Below, one piece after another: positions 1 through 8,425 of a DNA stretch of 64,000 nucleotides. The DNA is taken from positions 62,001-126,000 of the forward strand of contig DATMFI010000027.1 in NCBI GenBank assembly GCA_035556215.1, written 5' to 3'. The notes under the pieces are model-generated. The model did no database searches, had not been told where the DNA came from, and saw only the letters and a program-made list of their open reading frames with translations. This DNA is from Palsa-892 sp035556215. Lineage in GTDB: Bacteria; Pseudomonadota; Alphaproteobacteria; Rhizobiales; Xanthobacteraceae. The first letter of the stretch is position 1. Each line of letters starts with the position of its first letter. The translations under genes were made by a program, and so were the position numbers.

Positions 1-400
1 GATTATTGAGGGGCGTTTCTAGAGGCGTCTTGAAATGCGGATCGGGAGCGGTGGCTTTGCAGAGGTTCGCAGCCTTTGCATCGCGGCCCAAGCTGCGTGT
101 TCCCGGCGAAGATGGCTCTTCGCCACGGACGCCGGTGACATTGTCCGAGGGCTCATCCGGGTCGTCGGCCGGTGTTGAGCGTCGAAAGCGGTGGTTAGCA
201 AAGTAACACCACCGGGGGCCGCGCAGAGCAAGCCGATTAAACACCGTGCGCGGGACGCTGGTTACGAGCCGGCGACTGCGGTGAGTACATATTTCGGTGT
301 GTTCTTCATTTTTCACACCGAGCCGTGGAGACCGGCAAGTCTCCGGCGTTCCGCGCCGCCCTCATTTTGAAGGGCGCGAATGGGGTAAACCCCAAGCGCG
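1..400. repeat. Candidate dispersed repeat / structured non-coding stretch
   Basis: No convincing protein is encoded here; the short open frames on both strands look spurious. Three stem-loops follow closely: GGAGAC/GTCTCC (327-344), CGCCCT/AGGGCG (357-376) and TGGGG/CCCCA around TAAA (381-394). From memory only, the text resembles a sequence found at several places in Bradyrhizobium-type genomes, where it is often mis-annotated as a small protein. The hairpins are seen; the repeat identity is a recollection and needs a search. It could instead be the tail of a structured RNA gene that starts outside the window. Confidence 0.35.
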
Positions 401-699
401 CTTATTTTCTGAGGTGTTGGTGAGCTGACGAAGCCTCGGCGCTGAATAAGCGATCGCGAGAACGAAGACGCATGCCCGCAAAACCCGACCACAGCCTCGC
501 CTAACGCCAGCGGCTGCTCGCGTTGCAGACATTGCATCGGACATTCTCCGAAAACTTGAACGATCGCGCTGCCAAATCGAAAACCTTGCAAAAAGGTTCC
601 CGCGTCCACGCCTGCGAAGTGTCGCATTGCAAATATCCGGTAAGGAAATTCGCAACGGACAGGGCGCAACGTCCCCCCACACAGAAGGCCAGAGGCCAA
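401..699. other. Intergenic region upstream of the first diguanylate cyclase
   Basis: About 300 bases without a supported gene. An open frame upstream of the cyclase extends back to 523, but its extra 59 residues are polar and unlike the paralogous second cyclase, which begins directly with its membrane segment. I see no strong promoter and no intrinsic terminator. Confidence 0.4.
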
Positions 700-2049
700 A
701 TGCTGCTCGATATCCCCACGCTCGTGATCGTTTCCATCTTCGTCATGGCGATCCTCGGATTGCTGCTCCTGCTCGTCTGGGTGCAGGACCGCTCGATTCA
801 GGCTTTGGCCTGGTGGGGCGCGGCCTATCTGATCGCGGGACTCTCGATCGCGATGCTTTCCGGCCTGCTGCCGATGAATCAGGCCGTTTCCCTCGATATT
901 GCGAGCGCGCTCCTGTTCGCCGCCTGCGGCATGTCGTGGAGCGGCGCGCGGTTGTTCGACGGCAAGGAAGTACGGCCGTTCGCGATGTTCGCGGGCGCGC
1001 TGATCTGGCTGATTGCCTGCCTCATCCCCGAATTCGAAGCCTCGGCGATCGGCCGCATGATCATCAGTTCGCTGGTCGTCTCGAACTACACGCTGATTAC
1101 CGCATTCGAGTTGTGGGGCAGCCGTAGCGAGAAACTGGTGACGCGCTGGCCGGCGATGATCGTGCTCGCGCTGCATGGCCTCGTTTTCCCCGCGCAAATT
1201 CCGCTCACCATGTGGCAGCCGGAAGGGCGAGAGCTTGCTTTCGCTTCGAGCGGCTGGATCGCCGTGCTCGCGCTCGAGACGCTGCTTTACGTCATCGCGA
1301 GCGCCTTCATCGTGTTGGCGATGGTCAAGGAGCGGAACGAAAAGGTTCATAAAACGGCGGCAACGATCGATCCCTTGACCGGTATCGCCAACCGCCGCGC
1401 CGTGATCGGCGACGGCAACCGGCTGATCCGCAGCGTCGCCCGGCCGGGCCGGCCGGTGGCGGCGCTGATGTTCGATCTCGACCACTTCAAGAAGATCAAC
1501 GACCGGTTCGGCCATGCGACCGGCGACAGCGCGCTGATCGTCTTCGCCAGTGTCGCCAAGGCCAATCTGCGTTCGACCGATATTGTCGGCCGTCTCGGCG
1601 GCGAGGAATTCGCGGCCGTGCTGCCGAACATGAATGCCGACGAGGCGCTGGCGGCGGCCGACCGCGTGCGGCGGGCTTTCGTCGAGGCGGCCAAGGAAAT
1701 CGACGGCCATCCGGTCATGGGCACGCTTTCGGCGGGCATTGCCATCACCACCGATGCGGCGACGACCGTGGATGCGCTGCTCGCGCGCGCCGACGAGGCG
1801 CTCTATGCAGCCAAGGAAGGCGGCCGCAATCGCGTCGTGGTGGCGGGCGAGGCGGCGCGCGCCGACGAGCCTGCGGCGCCGCCGGTGGCGGCGGGTTCGC
1901 TCGCCGATCAGCGGGCGCGGCTTGCGGCCTTCGCCGCGGAGCGTACGGGCGAGGCAATGCCCGGTTTAACGCCAAGTGAGGCCGATCGCTCAAATTCTAT
2001 CGAATGCGCGGACGGTTCTCTAAATCGTTTGCGGCAGAATGCGGCCTGA
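700..2049 (+). CDS. Membrane-bound diguanylate cyclase (GGDEF), copy 1
   Basis: Predicted to make cyclic di-GMP from two GTP at the inner membrane. The 449-residue protein has an N-terminal half of about six hydrophobic segments (residues 1-215), a short linker and a GGDEF domain whose active-site motif reads GGEEF at residues 300-304. An RxxD product-inhibition site (RSTD, 291-294) lies at the standard spacing, so feedback control is expected. The start at 700 is chosen because it aligns with the start of the adjacent paralogue; the frame is open back to 523. After the GGDEF domain there is an Ala/Pro-rich tail of about 60 residues. The membrane sensor domain is not one I can name, and its ligand is unknown. 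Confidence 0.88.
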   Translation: MLLDIPTLVIVSIFVMAILGLLLLLVWVQDRSIQALAWWGAAYLIAGLSIAMLSGLLPMNQAVSLDIASALLFAACGMSWSGARLFDGKEVRPFAMFAGALIWLIACLIPEFEASAIGRMIISSLVVSNYTLITAFELWGSRSEKLVTRWPAMIVLALHGLVFPAQIPLTMWQPEGRELAFASSGWIAVLALETLLYVIASAFIVLAMVKERNEKVHKTAATIDPLTGIANRRAVIGDGNRLIRSVARPGRPVAALMFDLDHFKKINDRFGHATGDSALIVFASVAKANLRSTDIVGRLGGEEFAAVLPNMNADEALAAADRVRRAFVEAAKEIDGHPVMGTLSAGIAITTDAATTVDALLARADEALYAAKEGGRNRVVVAGEAARADEPAAPPVAAGSLADQRARLAAFAAERTGEAMPGLTPSEADRSNSIECADGSLNRLRQNAA

Positions 2050-2076
2050 AGATGCGACTTTTCCCGGACGGCCGCG

Positions 2077-3363
2077 ATGAATCTTGATGTCGGTACACTG
2101 TTCTCGGTCACGGTGCTGGTCATGGCGCTGTTGGGCATTCTGCTCATCGGCACGTGGCTGCAGAACCGCGGCATGCGCGCGCTCGCCTGGTGGGGCGCGG
2201 CCTATCTCGTCGGCGGCATGTCGATCTGGCTGCTCGGCGCGCGCGGCGGCACCATTCAGGATCTGCTTTCCATCGACATCGCCAACGCGCTCCTGTTCGT
2301 CGCCTGCGGGCTGACATGGAGCGGCGCGCGGTTGTTCGACGGCCGCGGCGTAAAGCCGGTCGCGATGCTGATCGGCACCTTCATGTGGGTCGGCGCCTGC
2401 CAGATTCCGGGCTTCATGGCCTCGCTCGACGCGCGCGTCGTGCTCTCCTCGATCATCATCTCCGGCTACACGATGGTGATCGCCTTCGAATTCTGGCGCG
2501 GCCGCGGCGAGCCGCTCGGTTCGCGCTGGCCGGCGATTGTCGTGCTCGCGGCGCATGCCTGCCTGTTCATGCTGCGCATTCCGATTGCGCTGTCGGTGGG
2601 CGTGAGCGGCGAGCATTCGTCGATTTTGAACAGCTCCTGGCTGCCGATTTTGCTGCTGGAGTCGCTGCTCTATGTGATCGCCTTTGCCTTCATCATGATG
2701 GCGATGTCGAAGGAGCGGCTCGAGCTGAAACAAAAGCTCGCCTCGCTGATCGACCCCCTGACCGGCATCGCCAATCGCCGCGCCTTCTTCGAGGAAACGA
2801 TCCGGCGGCTCGAGCCCGGCTCGAAAGACGCCCGCCCGCTCGTCGCGATCCTGTTCGATCTCGATCGCTTCAAGAAGATCAACGACAAATACGGGCACAG
2901 CATGGGCGATCTCGTGCTGAAGATTTTCGCCGACAAGGCGAGGGCGAATCTGCGGCCCAATGATTATCTCGCGCGCCTCGGCGGCGAGGAATTCGCGGCC
3001 ATCCTGAGCGGCATCGAGCTTTCGACGGCATTCGCGCTCGCGGAGCAAATTCGTATTTCATTCGCCAATGAGCTTAGCCAGGGCCGCTACAATGTCGGCG
3101 CGACGGTTTCGGCGGGACTTGCGCTATTGCGCGACGGCGAAACCGAAATCGACAGCCTGCTCGCGCGCGCCGACCACGCGCTTTATGCGGCAAAAGCACG
3201 AGGCCGTGACCGCGTCGAGATCGCCGACCCCGATCGCGCGCAGGCCTGGCGTCCCGAGCAGCCGGGACCGCGGCCGCCGTCGGTGCACGAGCCGGTGCTC
3301 GTGCCGAGCCCGCCGCTCGCGATGCCCAATCTCGCGCTGAGGCAGAAAGTTGGAGTTCGTTAA
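2077..3363 (+). CDS. Membrane-bound diguanylate cyclase (GGDEF), copy 2
   Basis: A 428-residue paralogue of the preceding gene, 27 bases downstream and probably co-transcribed. The N-terminal membrane region follows the first copy nearly block by block, sharing ALAWWGAAYL and WSGARLFDG. The GGDEF domain has an intact GGEEF at residues 302-306 and an RPND inhibition site at 293-296, so both copies should be active, feedback-inhibited cyclases. The C-terminal tail is Pro/Arg-rich and differs from copy 1. No EAL domain is present in either, so the pair makes rather than degrades cyclic di-GMP. A local tandem duplication is the simplest origin. Confidence 0.88.
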   Translation: MNLDVGTLFSVTVLVMALLGILLIGTWLQNRGMRALAWWGAAYLVGGMSIWLLGARGGTIQDLLSIDIANALLFVACGLTWSGARLFDGRGVKPVAMLIGTFMWVGACQIPGFMASLDARVVLSSIIISGYTMVIAFEFWRGRGEPLGSRWPAIVVLAAHACLFMLRIPIALSVGVSGEHSSILNSSWLPILLLESLLYVIAFAFIMMAMSKERLELKQKLASLIDPLTGIANRRAFFEETIRRLEPGSKDARPLVAILFDLDRFKKINDKYGHSMGDLVLKIFADKARANLRPNDYLARLGGEEFAAILSGIELSTAFALAEQIRISFANELSQGRYNVGATVSAGLALLRDGETEIDSLLARADHALYAAKARGRDRVEIADPDRAQAWRPEQPGPRPPSVHEPVLVPSPPLAMPNLALRQKVGVR

Positions 3364-3387
3364 CCATCGCGAGCCTAAACTGCCCGC

Positions 3388-3606
3388 ATGATGACACGGG
3401 CGGCTCGCAAACTCGATGAACGGCTGGAGCGGCTCGAAGCCGCCGCGCAAGGCGCAGGCTGCGCCATGATCTGCCCGCATCAGTCGGCGGACGAATTGCA
3501 CCGCGCGCTGATCGGCGAATATCTGCAGAGCCATGCCTGGAAGCAGATGGCGGGCTTCGTCGCCGGCCTCATCGTCTTCGCGGCATTGCTGCTTATTTTA
3601 TTCTGA
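3388..3606 (+). CDS. Small membrane protein with N-terminal helix and C-terminal anchor
   Basis: A 72-residue protein of unknown function. Residues 1-20 form a charged amphipathic helix (LDERLERLEAAA) able to make a short coiled coil. Residues 54-72 are one hydrophobic segment ending at the C-terminus, so the protein looks tail-anchored with its N-terminus in the cytoplasm. Two cysteines lie in the middle (AGCAMICPH). It follows the second cyclase by 24 bases in the same direction. Its last 14 bases overlap the 3' end of the convergent acyltransferase gene. ATG codons at 3388 and 3391 are equally possible starts. Confidence 0.6.
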   Translation: MMTRAARKLDERLERLEAAAQGAGCAMICPHQSADELHRALIGEYLQSHAWKQMAGFVAGLIVFAALLLILF

Positions 3607-4744
3607 CCGGCACCCCGGAAATCCAGCTCGCAGCCTTCCGCGCATACCAGCTTGCGAACTGCGCGAGCGGCGGCAGCACAATTTCAGCAAGCGCGTTCAG
3701 CGCAACCGTCACCAGCCGCCGTCCGATGGGTTCGATATAGCGCCAGATCGCGTAGGACAGCGCGATCATCGCGAGCGTCATGCCGAGCACCAGAAGCCAC
3801 GCGGGCGCGTGCTCGTGGAGCCGGTTGAACACGATGTAACCAATATGCTGGTGCAGAAGATAAAGCGGGTAAGTAAGGCCGCCGATTGCGAGCACGAGGC
3901 CTTTCGGTAGCGGCAGGCTGCGGATGCGGCTTGCAAGCCATACCAGCGCCACCGCGAGCACGGTGAGCGTAATCATCATCGCGGTGCTGAACGGTACCGA
4001 GTAGTGGATGGCGGTTTCGCGCGCGCCGACCAGCGCCTCGCTGCAGGCGATCACCGTCGAAACGACGATCAGGAACGGCGCCTGCCAGCCGCCGCGGCCG
4101 CCGGCGATCTCGGCAATCAGGATACCGGCGCAGAAGAAGCCGGCATATTCGGTCATGAACAGATGCCGCATGATCGAAGAATGGATCAGCGCTTCGTTGA
4201 CGAGCGCGATCGACAGCCAGCCCAGCACGATATCGTCGGTGCGCTTGGGGAATTGGCCGAGCGCCATGAACAAGGCGAACCAGGCGTAGAACGTGATCTC
4301 GATGACGATCGACCAGTAGGCGCCGTCCATGAACGGCTGGCGCAGCGCCGGTGCCACCATGGTTAAATTGGCGAGCCATTGCGGGACGGATGTCTCGAAA
4401 CGGGGCGCGCCCCATAGCCAGGTCACGAGCGCGGTTAACGTGGTGCAGACGACGAAGGCCGGCCAGAGGCGGGCGAAACGGGCGATGCCGAACTGAACAG
4501 GGCCGCGGCCCATTGCCGAGCGGGCGATCACGAAACCGGAAATGACAAAGAACAGCTGCACGCCGAACCAGCCGTATTTGGCGACGGATTCGACCGATGG
4601 CAGGCTGACGACCGTGAAGTTCTCGGCGGCGGCGCCCCGGAACGCATAGTGAAACAGCACGACGCCGAGCGCCGCGAACAGCCGCAACAGGTCGAGTACC
4701 GGCACATGCTCATGCTTAACCGGCGAAATGGAATGCGACGCCAC
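3593..4744 (-). CDS. Acyltransferase 3 family membrane protein (OafA/YrhL-like)
   Basis: An integral membrane protein of about 383 residues with roughly ten hydrophobic segments. The family typically transfers acetyl or other acyl groups onto cell-surface polysaccharide, peptidoglycan or Nod-factor-like sugars. The N-terminus carries the family signature LDLLRLFAALGVVLFHY, with the catalytic-type His in the first membrane helix, followed by GWFGVQLFFVISGFVI. No C-terminal SGNH domain is present. The frame opens at a TTG at 4771, but a GTG at 4744 has a GGGGG run just upstream and is preferred. The natural substrate cannot be told from the neighbours; no polysaccharide cluster is adjacent. Confidence 0.82.
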   Translation of the reverse strand: MASHSISPVKHEHVPVLDLLRLFAALGVVLFHYAFRGAAAENFTVVSLPSVESVAKYGWFGVQLFFVISGFVIARSAMGRGPVQFGIARFARLWPAFVVCTTLTALVTWLWGAPRFETSVPQWLANLTMVAPALRQPFMDGAYWSIVIEITFYAWFALFMALGQFPKRTDDIVLGWLSIALVNEALIHSSIMRHLFMTEYAGFFCAGILIAEIAGGRGGWQAPFLIVVSTVIACSEALVGARETAIHYSVPFSTAMMITLTVLAVALVWLASRIRSLPLPKGLVLAIGGLTYPLYLLHQHIGYIVFNRLHEHAPAWLLVLGMTLAMIALSYAIWRYIEPIGRRLVTVALNALAEIVLPPLAQFASWYARKAASWISGVPVRIK

Positions 4745-4804
4745 AAAGGCCCCCGTGTCGTTTCGGAACAACCGGGCCAGTACGCTTCAAGCCGCGTGCC
4801 GGAT

Positions 4805-4833
4805 CAGAAAAAAGGGCGCCCGAAGGCGCCCTT
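4805..4833 (-). terminator. Intrinsic terminator of glnA
   Basis: On the minus strand a perfect 9-bp stem (AAGGGCGCC / GGCGCCCTT) with a TTCG tetraloop is followed by a run of Ts. It lies 30 bases past the glnA stop codon and just upstream of the acyltransferase start. Confidence 0.85.
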
Positions 4834-4862
4834 AGCGTTAATGGAGGTCGTTGCCGCTGCGA

Positions 4863-6275
4863 TTAGTACGAGTAATACATCTCGTATTCAACGGGGTGCG
4901 GCGTTTGGTCAAAGCGGATGACATCCTGCATCTTGAGTTCGATGTAGGCGTCGATGAAGTCCTTGTCGAAGACGCCGCCCTTGGTGAGATAGGCGTTGTC
5001 CTGCTCGAGCGACTGCAGCGCTTCGCGGAGCGAGCCGCAGACCGTCGGGATCTCCTTCAATTCGGCCGGCGGCAGATCGTAGAGATCCTTGTCCATCGCA
5101 GCGCCCGGATCGAGCTTGTTCTGGATGCCGTCGAGACCGGCCATCAGCATGGCCGAGAAGGCGAGATAGGGGTTCGCCATCGGATCCGGGAAGCGGACTT
5201 CGACGCGCTTCGCCTTCGGGTTGGAGGTGAAGGGAATGCGGCACGAAGCCGAGCGGTTACGCGCCGAGTAGGCGAGCAGCACCGGCGCCTCGAATCCCGG
5301 CACCAGACGCTTGTAGGAGTTGGTGCTCGGGTTGGTGAAGGCGTTGAGCGACTTGGCGTGCTTGATGATGCCGGCGATGTAGGAGAGGCAAGTATCCGAG
5401 AGATCGGCGTATTTGTTGCCGGCGAAGGTCGGAGTGGAGCCCTTCCAGATCGACTGGTGAACATGCATGCCCGAGCCGTTGTCGCCGAAGATGGGCTTGG
5501 GCATGAAGGTCGCGGTCTTGCCGTAGATATTGGCGACCTGGTGGATGCAATACTTATAGACCTGCAGGTGGTCGGCCATCGTGACCAGCGGGCCGAATTT
5601 CATGCCAAGCTCGTGCTGCGCGGAAGCAACTTCGTGGTGATGCTTCTCGACGACGACGCCCATCTTGGCCATGGCGCCGAGCATTTCGGAGCGCATGTCC
5701 TGCGCCGAGTCCATCGGCGGGACGGGGAAGTAGCCGCCCTTAGTGCGGATGCGGTGGCCGAGGTTGCCGCCTTCGTAGTCGGTATCCATGTTGGACGGCA
5801 GCTCGACCGAGTCGACCTTGTAGCCGGTGTTATAGGGGTCGGCCTTGAACTTCACGTCGTCGAACACGAAAAACTCGGCTTCCGGTCCGAAATAGACGTT
5901 GTCGCCGATATTCGTGGACTTCATGTAGGCGACGGCTTTCTTGGCGATGCCGCGCGGGTCGCGGTTATAGGGCTCGCCCGTAGTCGGCTCGAGCACGTCG
6001 CAGACGATCGAGAGCGTCGTCTCCGCGAAGAACGGATCGATGCAGGCGGTGGTCGGATCGGGCATCAGCGCCATGTCGGATTCGTTGATCGCTTTCCAGC
6101 CGGCGATGGACGAGCCATCGAACATCGTGCCTTCGGCAAAAATCTCCTCGTCGACCATCGAAACGTCGAAAGTGACATGCTGCCACTTGCCGCGCGGATC
6201 GGTGAAACGGAAATCGACATACTTCACGTCCTGATCCTTCATCAGCTTCAGGACATCCTTGGCATTCTTCGTCAT
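4863..6275 (-). CDS. glnA: Glutamine synthetase type I
   Basis: Makes glutamine from glutamate, ammonium and ATP; the main ammonium-assimilating enzyme, a cytoplasmic dodecamer. The 470-residue length is normal for GSI. Visible signatures are DGSSIAGWKAINESDM near residue 55, FGPEAEFFVFDD, NGSGMHVHQS (ATP/metal site), the arginine-bearing NRSASCRIPF, and DLYDLPPAE with the tyrosine adenylylated by GlnE, so activity is probably adjusted covalently. The frame is open further upstream, but the ATG at 6275 matches the family N-terminus (MTKNAKDVLKLM). It lies 67 bases downstream of glnB and is probably expressed from the glnB promoter, possibly with a promoter of its own. Confidence 0.97.
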   Translation of the reverse strand: MTKNAKDVLKLMKDQDVKYVDFRFTDPRGKWQHVTFDVSMVDEEIFAEGTMFDGSSIAGWKAINESDMALMPDPTTACIDPFFAETTLSIVCDVLEPTTGEPYNRDPRGIAKKAVAYMKSTNIGDNVYFGPEAEFFVFDDVKFKADPYNTGYKVDSVELPSNMDTDYEGGNLGHRIRTKGGYFPVPPMDSAQDMRSEMLGAMAKMGVVVEKHHHEVASAQHELGMKFGPLVTMADHLQVYKYCIHQVANIYGKTATFMPKPIFGDNGSGMHVHQSIWKGSTPTFAGNKYADLSDTCLSYIAGIIKHAKSLNAFTNPSTNSYKRLVPGFEAPVLLAYSARNRSASCRIPFTSNPKAKRVEVRFPDPMANPYLAFSAMLMAGLDGIQNKLDPGAAMDKDLYDLPPAELKEIPTVCGSLREALQSLEQDNAYLTKGGVFDKDFIDAYIELKMQDVIRFDQTPHPVEYEMYYSY

Positions 6276-6301
6276 TGACTTGCCCCCTTGTGGCGGTTCG
6301 G

Positions 6302-6318
6302 TTCCCCGTTCCGGGGAA
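6302..6318 (-). other. Stem-loop between glnB and glnA
   Basis: A perfect 7-bp inverted repeat, TTCCCCG and CGGGGAA separated by three bases, lies in the 67-base glnB-glnA gap. No T run follows on the minus strand, so it is not a classical terminator. It may partly attenuate transcription or protect an RNA end and so set the glnB/glnA ratio. Confidence 0.5.
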
Positions 6319-6342
6319 GATGGTTGTGAGATGAAAAGCGGA

Positions 6343-6681
6343 TTAGATGGCGTCGCTGCCGGACTCTCCGGTGCGGATGCGGATCGCCTCCTCGATATTG
6401 GAAATGAAAATCTTGCCGTCGCCGATGCGGCCGGTTTGCGCGGCACGGCGGATGGCATCGACGGCTTTCTCGACCATTTCGTCGTTCAGGACGATTTCGA
6501 TCTTCACCTTCGGAAGGAAGTCGACGACATATTCGGCGCCGCGATAGAGTTCGGTATGACCCTTCTGGCGACCGAAACCCTTGGCTTCGATCACGGTGAT
6601 GCCGGTCAGCCCCACTTCCTGGAGCGCCTCCTTCACCTCGTCGAGTTTGAACGGCTTGATGATGGCCTCGATCTTTTTCAT
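6343..6681 (-). CDS. glnB: Nitrogen regulatory protein P-II
   Basis: The 112-residue trimeric signal protein that senses 2-oxoglutarate and ATP/ADP and relays nitrogen status to GlnE/GlnA and NtrB. It has the standard length. The T-loop GHTELYRGAEYVVDF carries Tyr51, the uridylylation site, and the C-terminal region has TGRIGDGKIF, the nucleotide-binding B-loop. The longer frame starting at 6789 is rejected because the ATG at 6681 begins the canonical MKKIEAIIKPFKL. No amtB lies beside it, which favours the name glnB over glnK. It is the first gene of a glnBA unit preceded by a sigma-54 promoter. Confidence 0.96.
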   Translation of the reverse strand: MKKIEAIIKPFKLDEVKEALQEVGLTGITVIEAKGFGRQKGHTELYRGAEYVVDFLPKVKIEIVLNDEMVEKAVDAIRRAAQTGRIGDGKIFISNIEEAIRIRTGESGSDAI

Positions 6682-6772
6682 GACGTTCCCTTCGTGGCTG
6701 CCCGAGGAACGGGCGCCCGGTGTCGCGCAAACAGCTCCCGCCTGCTCACACGGACCCGGGCAGGAAGGCAAT

Positions 6773-6788
6773 TGCAGGTCTTGTGCCA
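6773..6788 (-). promoter_or_regulatory. Sigma-54 (RpoN) promoter of glnBA
   Basis: The minus strand reads TGGCACAAGACCTGCA. Against the RpoN consensus (TGGCAC, five bases, TTGCW) the -24 block is perfect and the -12 block has one change, with correct GG-to-GC spacing. Transcription should start near 6762, giving a leader of about 80 bases before glnB. NtrC-dependent sigma-54 control of glnBA is established in other alphaproteobacteria. I could not find a convincing NtrC site upstream. Confidence 0.82.
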
Positions 6789-6934
6789 AACGTCGCCTGC
6801 ATCAATAAATCCAGGATTTACAAAATGATACGCGTGTTTGCCTTCTCATTAAGCGAAGTGGGTAAAGAACAGGTGCCTGCAGAATGACCAATATGCCTAA
6901 TTGTTGTGCATTTTTTGGAGCGGACTGAAATGGG

Positions 6935-8425
6935 ATGACGAACGAAATTCTGACGCCCCGTGAAATGGCCGAGGCCGACCGCCGCACCATCGAGGCCGGC
7001 ACACCGGGGATCGTTCTGATGGAGAAGGCGGGCCGGGCAGTCGCCGACGCGATCCTTGCCCGGCATCAGGCCGGCACGCCGGTCGCGGTGGTCTGCGGGC
7101 CGGGAAACAACGGCGGCGATGGCTTCGTCTGCGCGCGATTGCTTTCCGAGCGCGGCTGCAATGTGCACGTAATGCTGCTCGGCGAGCGCGACGCGGTCAG
7201 GGGCGATGCGGCGCTCGCTTTGCAGCGTTGGACGGGCGAGATCACGCCAATCGATAAAGACGCCTTGATGAAAACGGGTGCAGTGGTCGATGCACTGTTT
7301 GGTGCCGGACTTTCACGGCCTCTCACCGGAGAGATTGCAGCGGCGGTGGAGACGATCAACGCCGCCAGAAGTGCAGGGGCACACGTGCTCGCAGTCGATC
7401 TGCCGAGCGGCATTGACGGTACGACGGGAGCCGTTTGGGGCGTCGCCGTGCAGGCAGACGAAACGATTACGTTCTGCCGCAAGAAGCCCGGACACTTGTT
7501 GTTACCCGGAAGACTGTTCGCCGGCCAAGTGCGGGTCGCGGATATCGGTATTGCCGATGCGACCGTAACGGCATGCGGCTCGCAAATGTTCGAGAACACT
7601 CCCGCGCTTTGGCGGGCGTCGTTTCCGCAACCGGAGCCGGGCGGCCATAAATACAGCCGCGGCCATGCCATCGTCGTAAGCGGGCCGATGTTCATGACCG
7701 GCGCAGCGCGGCTTGCCGCACGCGGCGCGCTGCGCGTGGGCGCGGGGCTCGTAACGGTGGCAGCCGCGAAGGATGCGATCCCGGTGCTGGCCGCAAGTCT
7801 CACGGCGGTCATGGTGCGGCAGGCGGCGGGTGCCAGGGGGCTGACGCAGCTTCTCAAGGACAAGCGGATGAATGCCGTGCTCCTCGGTCCGGGTCAGGGC
7901 GTGGGCACGGCAACGAAGAACATGGTGATGGCGGCCGCCAAGGCGCGGCGCTCACTGGTGCTCGACGCCGACGCCATCACGAGCTTCTCGCGTCAGGCGG
8001 CGGTGCTCGCCAAAGCTCTTAAACCGGCACATGAAGCGGTTCTCACGCCGCATGAAGGCGAATTCGCCCGGTTATTCAACGGCCAAAAGGAAATCATTGA
8101 GAATCCGTCGAAAATCGAGCGCGCCCGCGCCGCAGCCAAAGCCATCGGCCAGATAGTGCTCCTGAAGGGCGCCGATACGGTCGTGGCCGCTCCCGATGGC
8201 CGGGCAGCGATTGCGGCCAATGCGCCTGCGGACCTCGCGACGGCTGGTTCCGGCGACGTGCTGGCAGGCTTTGTCACCGGACTGCTCGCGCAAGGCATGC
8301 CGGCGTTCGAGGCGGCTTGTGCGGCGGTCTGGCTGCATGGCGAATGCGGGCAAATCGCCGGCCGCGGGCTGATTTCGGAAGATCTGCCGGAGGCGCTGCC
8401 GCACGTATTGCGGCGCCTGAATTAA
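6935..8425 (+). CDS. nnr: Bifunctional NAD(P)HX epimerase / ADP-dependent dehydratase
   Basis: Repairs hydrated NADH and NADPH: the N-terminal YjeF domain (about residues 1-210) interconverts the R and S hydrates, and the C-terminal ribokinase-like domain (about 230-490) dehydrates the S form using ADP. The 496-residue fusion is the usual bacterial form. Visible motifs are GPGNNGGDGFVCAR in the epimerase domain and the C-terminal AGSGDVLAGFVTGL nucleotide-site motif. GGAG at 6917-6920 is a possible ribosome site. It diverges from glnB; its last 4 bases overlap the convergent antiporter gene. In many alphaproteobacteria nnr sits next to glnB-glnA, as here. Confidence 0.93.
   Translation: MTNEILTPREMAEADRRTIEAGTPGIVLMEKAGRAVADAILARHQAGTPVAVVCGPGNNGGDGFVCARLLSERGCNVHVMLLGERDAVRGDAALALQRWTGEITPIDKDALMKTGAVVDALFGAGLSRPLTGEIAAAVETINAARSAGAHVLAVDLPSGIDGTTGAVWGVAVQADETITFCRKKPGHLLLPGRLFAGQVRVADIGIADATVTACGSQMFENTPALWRASFPQPEPGGHKYSRGHAIVVSGPMFMTGAARLAARGALRVGAGLVTVAAAKDAIPVLAASLTAVMVRQAAGARGLTQLLKDKRMNAVLLGPGQGVGTATKNMVMAAAKARRSLVLDADAITSFSRQAAVLAKALKPAHEAVLTPHEGEFARLFNGQKEIIENPSKIERARAAAKAIGQIVLLKGADTVVAAPDGRAAIAANAPADLATAGSGDVLAGFVTGLLAQGMPAFEAACAAVWLHGECGQIAGRGLISEDLPEALPHVLRRLN

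Noticed and set aside
4851..6278. 475-residue plus-strand open frame opposite glnA
   Set aside because: Mirror frame of a strongly biased high-G+C gene; composition is His/Arg/Val-rich with no domain, and the minus strand encodes a complete glutamine synthetase.
6905..6922. Possible NtrC site (GTGCATTTTTTGGAGC) between glnB and nnr
   Set aside because: The halves are not an inverted repeat of GCACC/GGTGC; only one half resembles the consensus.
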